Shown here in pieces: positions 5,679 to 6,868 of a stretch of DNA of 6,868 nt; the first letter of the stretch is position 1, and the number at the start of each line of letters is the position of its first letter. The position numbers and the translations under genes are program-made. The stretch covers positions 1-6,868 of the forward strand of contig JASHZK010000304.1 of NCBI GenBank assembly GCA_030042575.1, in the 5' to 3' direction. The notes under the pieces are model-generated. The model was not told the origin of the DNA. It worked only from the letters and a program-made list of their open reading frames with translations, and did no database searches. This DNA comes from Acidimicrobiales bacterium (GTDB lineage: Bacteria; Actinomycetota; Acidimicrobiia; Acidimicrobiales; UBA8190).

Positions 5679-6646
5679 GTCTCGAGGACGACGTCGGCCG
5701 GTGCCTTGTCCGGCCGCAGGCCCCTCCACACCGGGTGTCGAAGACGTCCCTGCCCGGTCCACTGCCCGAAGCTGACTTCGCCCACCAGCTTCGGCTCCAC
5801 CCACCTGGCTCCACCCACCTGGCCCCGGGGCAGCGGGCCGGGGACGGGGGGGTCCGGGCGCTGCCAGGGCGTGAGGAGCTCACCCAGACGGTCGAGCATC
5901 CTGTCGGTGAAACCGGTTCCCACCTTCCCGGCATAGCAAAGTCGACCGTCCCGGGGCACGGCGAGCAGCAACGCACCGAGCGTCTCCTGGCGCCGCCCCT
6001 GGCCGGACGTCCAACCGATGACGACCACCTCCTGGGTGCGGGCGTGCTTGACCTTCAGCCAGTCGCCGCTGCGCCGCCCCGGCCGGTAGCGGCTCTGGCG
6101 TCGTTTGGCCACCACTCCCTCGAGGCCGTTCTCGGCCGCGGCGGCCAGGACCTGGTGGCCGGGGCCCGAGAACCACGGTGGGGTGTGCCAGCGGCCGCCC
6201 TCGAGGGTCAGGGAATCGAGGAGCTCCCGGCGCCGGACGTACTCGAGACCGGTGGTCGAGCGACCGTCGAGGTACAGCACGTCGAACAGGAGGTACGTCA
6301 CCGGGAGGCGCCGGGCCAAGCTCCGGGCCCGCTCGGCATCGGCCACGTGCATGCGCTGCTGCAGCACCCCGAAGCTGGGCCGGTTGTCCTCGTCGAAGGC
6401 CACGATCTCTCCGTCGAGGATGACCGGCCGGCGGCCGAGGGACTCGGCCAGAGCGCCCAGCTCCGGATAGCTCACGGTGGCTTCGAGGTCGTTGCGGCTG
6501 AACAGTCGGATCCGCCCGTCCTCGGCGTAGGCGACGGCCCGCACCCCGTCCCACTTGAATTCGAAGGCCCAGTTCTCGTCGTCGTCGGGCAGCACCTTGG
6601 CCGCCGTGGCCAACATGGGGCGCACGAGCTCGGCCAGCGCGGTCAT
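5675..6646 (-). CDS. ligD: ATP-dependent DNA ligase, LigD ligase-domain type (NHEJ)
   Basis: The protein (323 residues) seals DNA nicks and ends using ATP. It is the stand-alone ligase domain found in bacterial non-homologous end joining, corresponding to the ligase part of LigD (LigC is a close alternative). The nucleotidyltransferase motifs are in order: EFKWDGVRAVAY with the adenylated Lys31 (motif I), LDGEIVAFD at 77-85, LLFDVLYLDG at 119-128 (motif III), EGVVAKR at 176-182 (motif IV) and WLKVK at 196-200 (motif V). An OB-fold domain follows from ~205, and SFGQWT plus LRHPVWRGLRPDKAP near the end match LigD-type proteins. Polymerase and nuclease domains are absent and no Ku gene is in the window. 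The ATG at 6646 fits the family start LVRPMLAT. GGGAGA lies 8 bases upstream. The stop overlaps the ClC start by four bases. Confidence 0.93.
   Translation of the reverse strand: MTALAELVRPMLATAAKVLPDDDENWAFEFKWDGVRAVAYAEDGRIRLFSRNDLEATVSYPELGALAESLGRRPVILDGEIVAFDEDNRPSFGVLQQRMHVADAERARSLARRLPVTYLLFDVLYLDGRSTTGLEYVRRRELLDSLTLEGGRWHTPPWFSGPGHQVLAAAAENGLEGVVAKRRQSRYRPGRRSGDWLKVKHARTQEVVVIGWTSGQGRRQETLGALLLAVPRDGRLCYAGKVGTGFTDRMLDRLGELLTPWQRPDPPVPGPLPRGQVGGARWVEPKLVGEVSFGQWTGQGRLRHPVWRGLRPDKAPADVVLET
5793..5820 (-). repeat. 14-bp perfect tandem duplication inside the ligase gene
   Basis: The 14-base unit GGCTCCACCCACCT (plus strand) occurs twice in direct succession, at 5793-5806 and 5807-5820. 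On the coding (minus) strand the two copies are read in different frames, giving QVGGA and then RWVEP, just before the conserved LVGEVSF stretch of the OB-fold domain. Confidence 0.8.
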
Positions 6647-6654
6647 CCTCCGTG

Positions 6655-6660
6655 TCTCCC
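6655..6660 (-). promoter_or_regulatory. ribosome binding site of the ligase gene
   Basis: On the minus strand GGGAGA ends 8 bases before the ATG at 6646, a good distance. A second purine run, GGAGG (6651-6647), abuts the ATG directly and is too close to act as the main site. Confidence 0.55.
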
Positions 6661-6691
6661 GGCGCCTCGGGGCGCGGAACTCGGGGCGAGG

Positions 6692-6868
6692 CTAATGCGG
6701 GCCGGCTCTGAGGGCACCTACATGGTTTGAGGAGGGTCCGCCGGCCCCGGCGGGCTCCACGGCGAGGATTCGCCGCCACCGGGTTGCCGGCCGGACCGCT
6801 GCCTCGTAGGCACGCGGGCGGAGGGTGCGCAAATCGTGCCCATCTCTGTCTACCCGAGCCACCGCGTC
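6692..6868 (-). CDS. possible C-terminal end of an unidentified gene, cut by the window edge
   Basis: Minus-strand frame open from the right edge to a TAG at 6692-6694, 58 codons. The peptide is Arg/Ala-rich (for example RVDRDGHDLRTLRPRAYEA) and matches no family I know. An open frame this short is common by chance in DNA this GC-rich, and another minus-strand frame is open over the same stretch. If real, the gene would lie upstream of the ligase with its stop 45 bases before the ligase ATG. Otherwise this stretch is the promoter region of the ligase/ClC pair. Confidence 0.2.
   Translation of the reverse strand, partial: DAVARVDRDGHDLRTLRPRAYEAAVRPATRWRRILAVEPAGAGGPSSNHVGALRAGPH
6731..6758. 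other. GC-rich inverted repeat upstream of the ligase gene
   Basis: CCGCCGG (6738-6744) faces CCGGCGG (6747-6753) over a 2-base gap, and GGAG (6731-6734) can pair with CTCC (6755-6758) outside an asymmetric internal loop. It may be a terminator of an upstream minus-strand gene or simply a by-product of high GC content. No T-tract follows. Confidence 0.3.

Noticed and set aside
5679..5804. Longer ClC N-terminus starting at 5804
   Set aside because: It would overlap the ligase coding region by about 130 bases with low-complexity sequence. The GTG at 5678 gives a clean 4-base overlap.
4263..5936. Plus-strand open frame of 557 codons antisense to the ClC gene
   Set aside because: The translation is His/Gln/Gly/Arg-rich with no domain, typical of antisense shadows in high-GC genes.
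4201..5976. Minus-strand open frame of 591 codons covering the ClC gene in another frame
   Set aside because: There are no membrane segments or motifs, while the neighbouring frame has a complete ClC protein.
5735..6730. Plus-strand open frame of 331 codons antisense to the ligase
   Set aside because: The opposite strand has all ligase motifs in order. This frame shows none of any family.

Overview
The window is GC-rich DNA, densely coding on both strands, and looks like a chromosomal segment of a high-GC actinobacterium (Actinomycetota; an acidimicrobial-type lineage is possible but not provable here). The reasons are the family set: a DinB/DUF664 protein of the mycothiol-transferase type, a DUF2630 protein, a beta-propeller lactonase-like protein and a LigD-type DNA ligase. 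GTG start codons and strong third-position GC fit too. No rRNA, tRNA, insertion sequence, phage gene, CRISPR array or replication origin was seen.

Layout. The left edge cuts into a plus-strand beta-propeller (lactonase-like) gene ending at 851. After a weakly coding leader comes a plus-strand gene, drawn as 939-2237 with an uncertain start, for an alanine-rich coiled-coil protein. Its core is a set of heptad-based tandem repeats. A DinB-family gene (2278-2787) follows 40 bases later on the same strand. It converges with a small DUF2630 gene on the minus strand (2818-3063). That gene diverges, over only 49 bases, from a compact amidase-signature hydrolase (3113-4228, plus). The amidase converges on a minus-strand pair, with a long GC-rich hairpin between the two stop codons. 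The pair is an ATP-dependent NHEJ-type DNA ligase (6646 to 5675) and a divergent ClC-family chloride channel/transporter (5678 to 4278), which overlap by four bases (GTGA). The last 220 bases hold a hairpin and an open minus-strand frame running off the edge, neither confidently assigned.

How the genes work together. The only strong coupling signal is the overlapping ligase/ClC pair, and the two functions (DNA end sealing, anion transport) are not obviously related. The others look like independent housekeeping or accessory genes. I do not see a clear multi-gene defence, secretion or biosynthetic system. The most unusual items are the coiled-coil repeat protein, whose repeat units grow from 14 to 21 to 28 residues along the chain, and the ClC protein, which departs from the classic anion- and proton-pathway residues.
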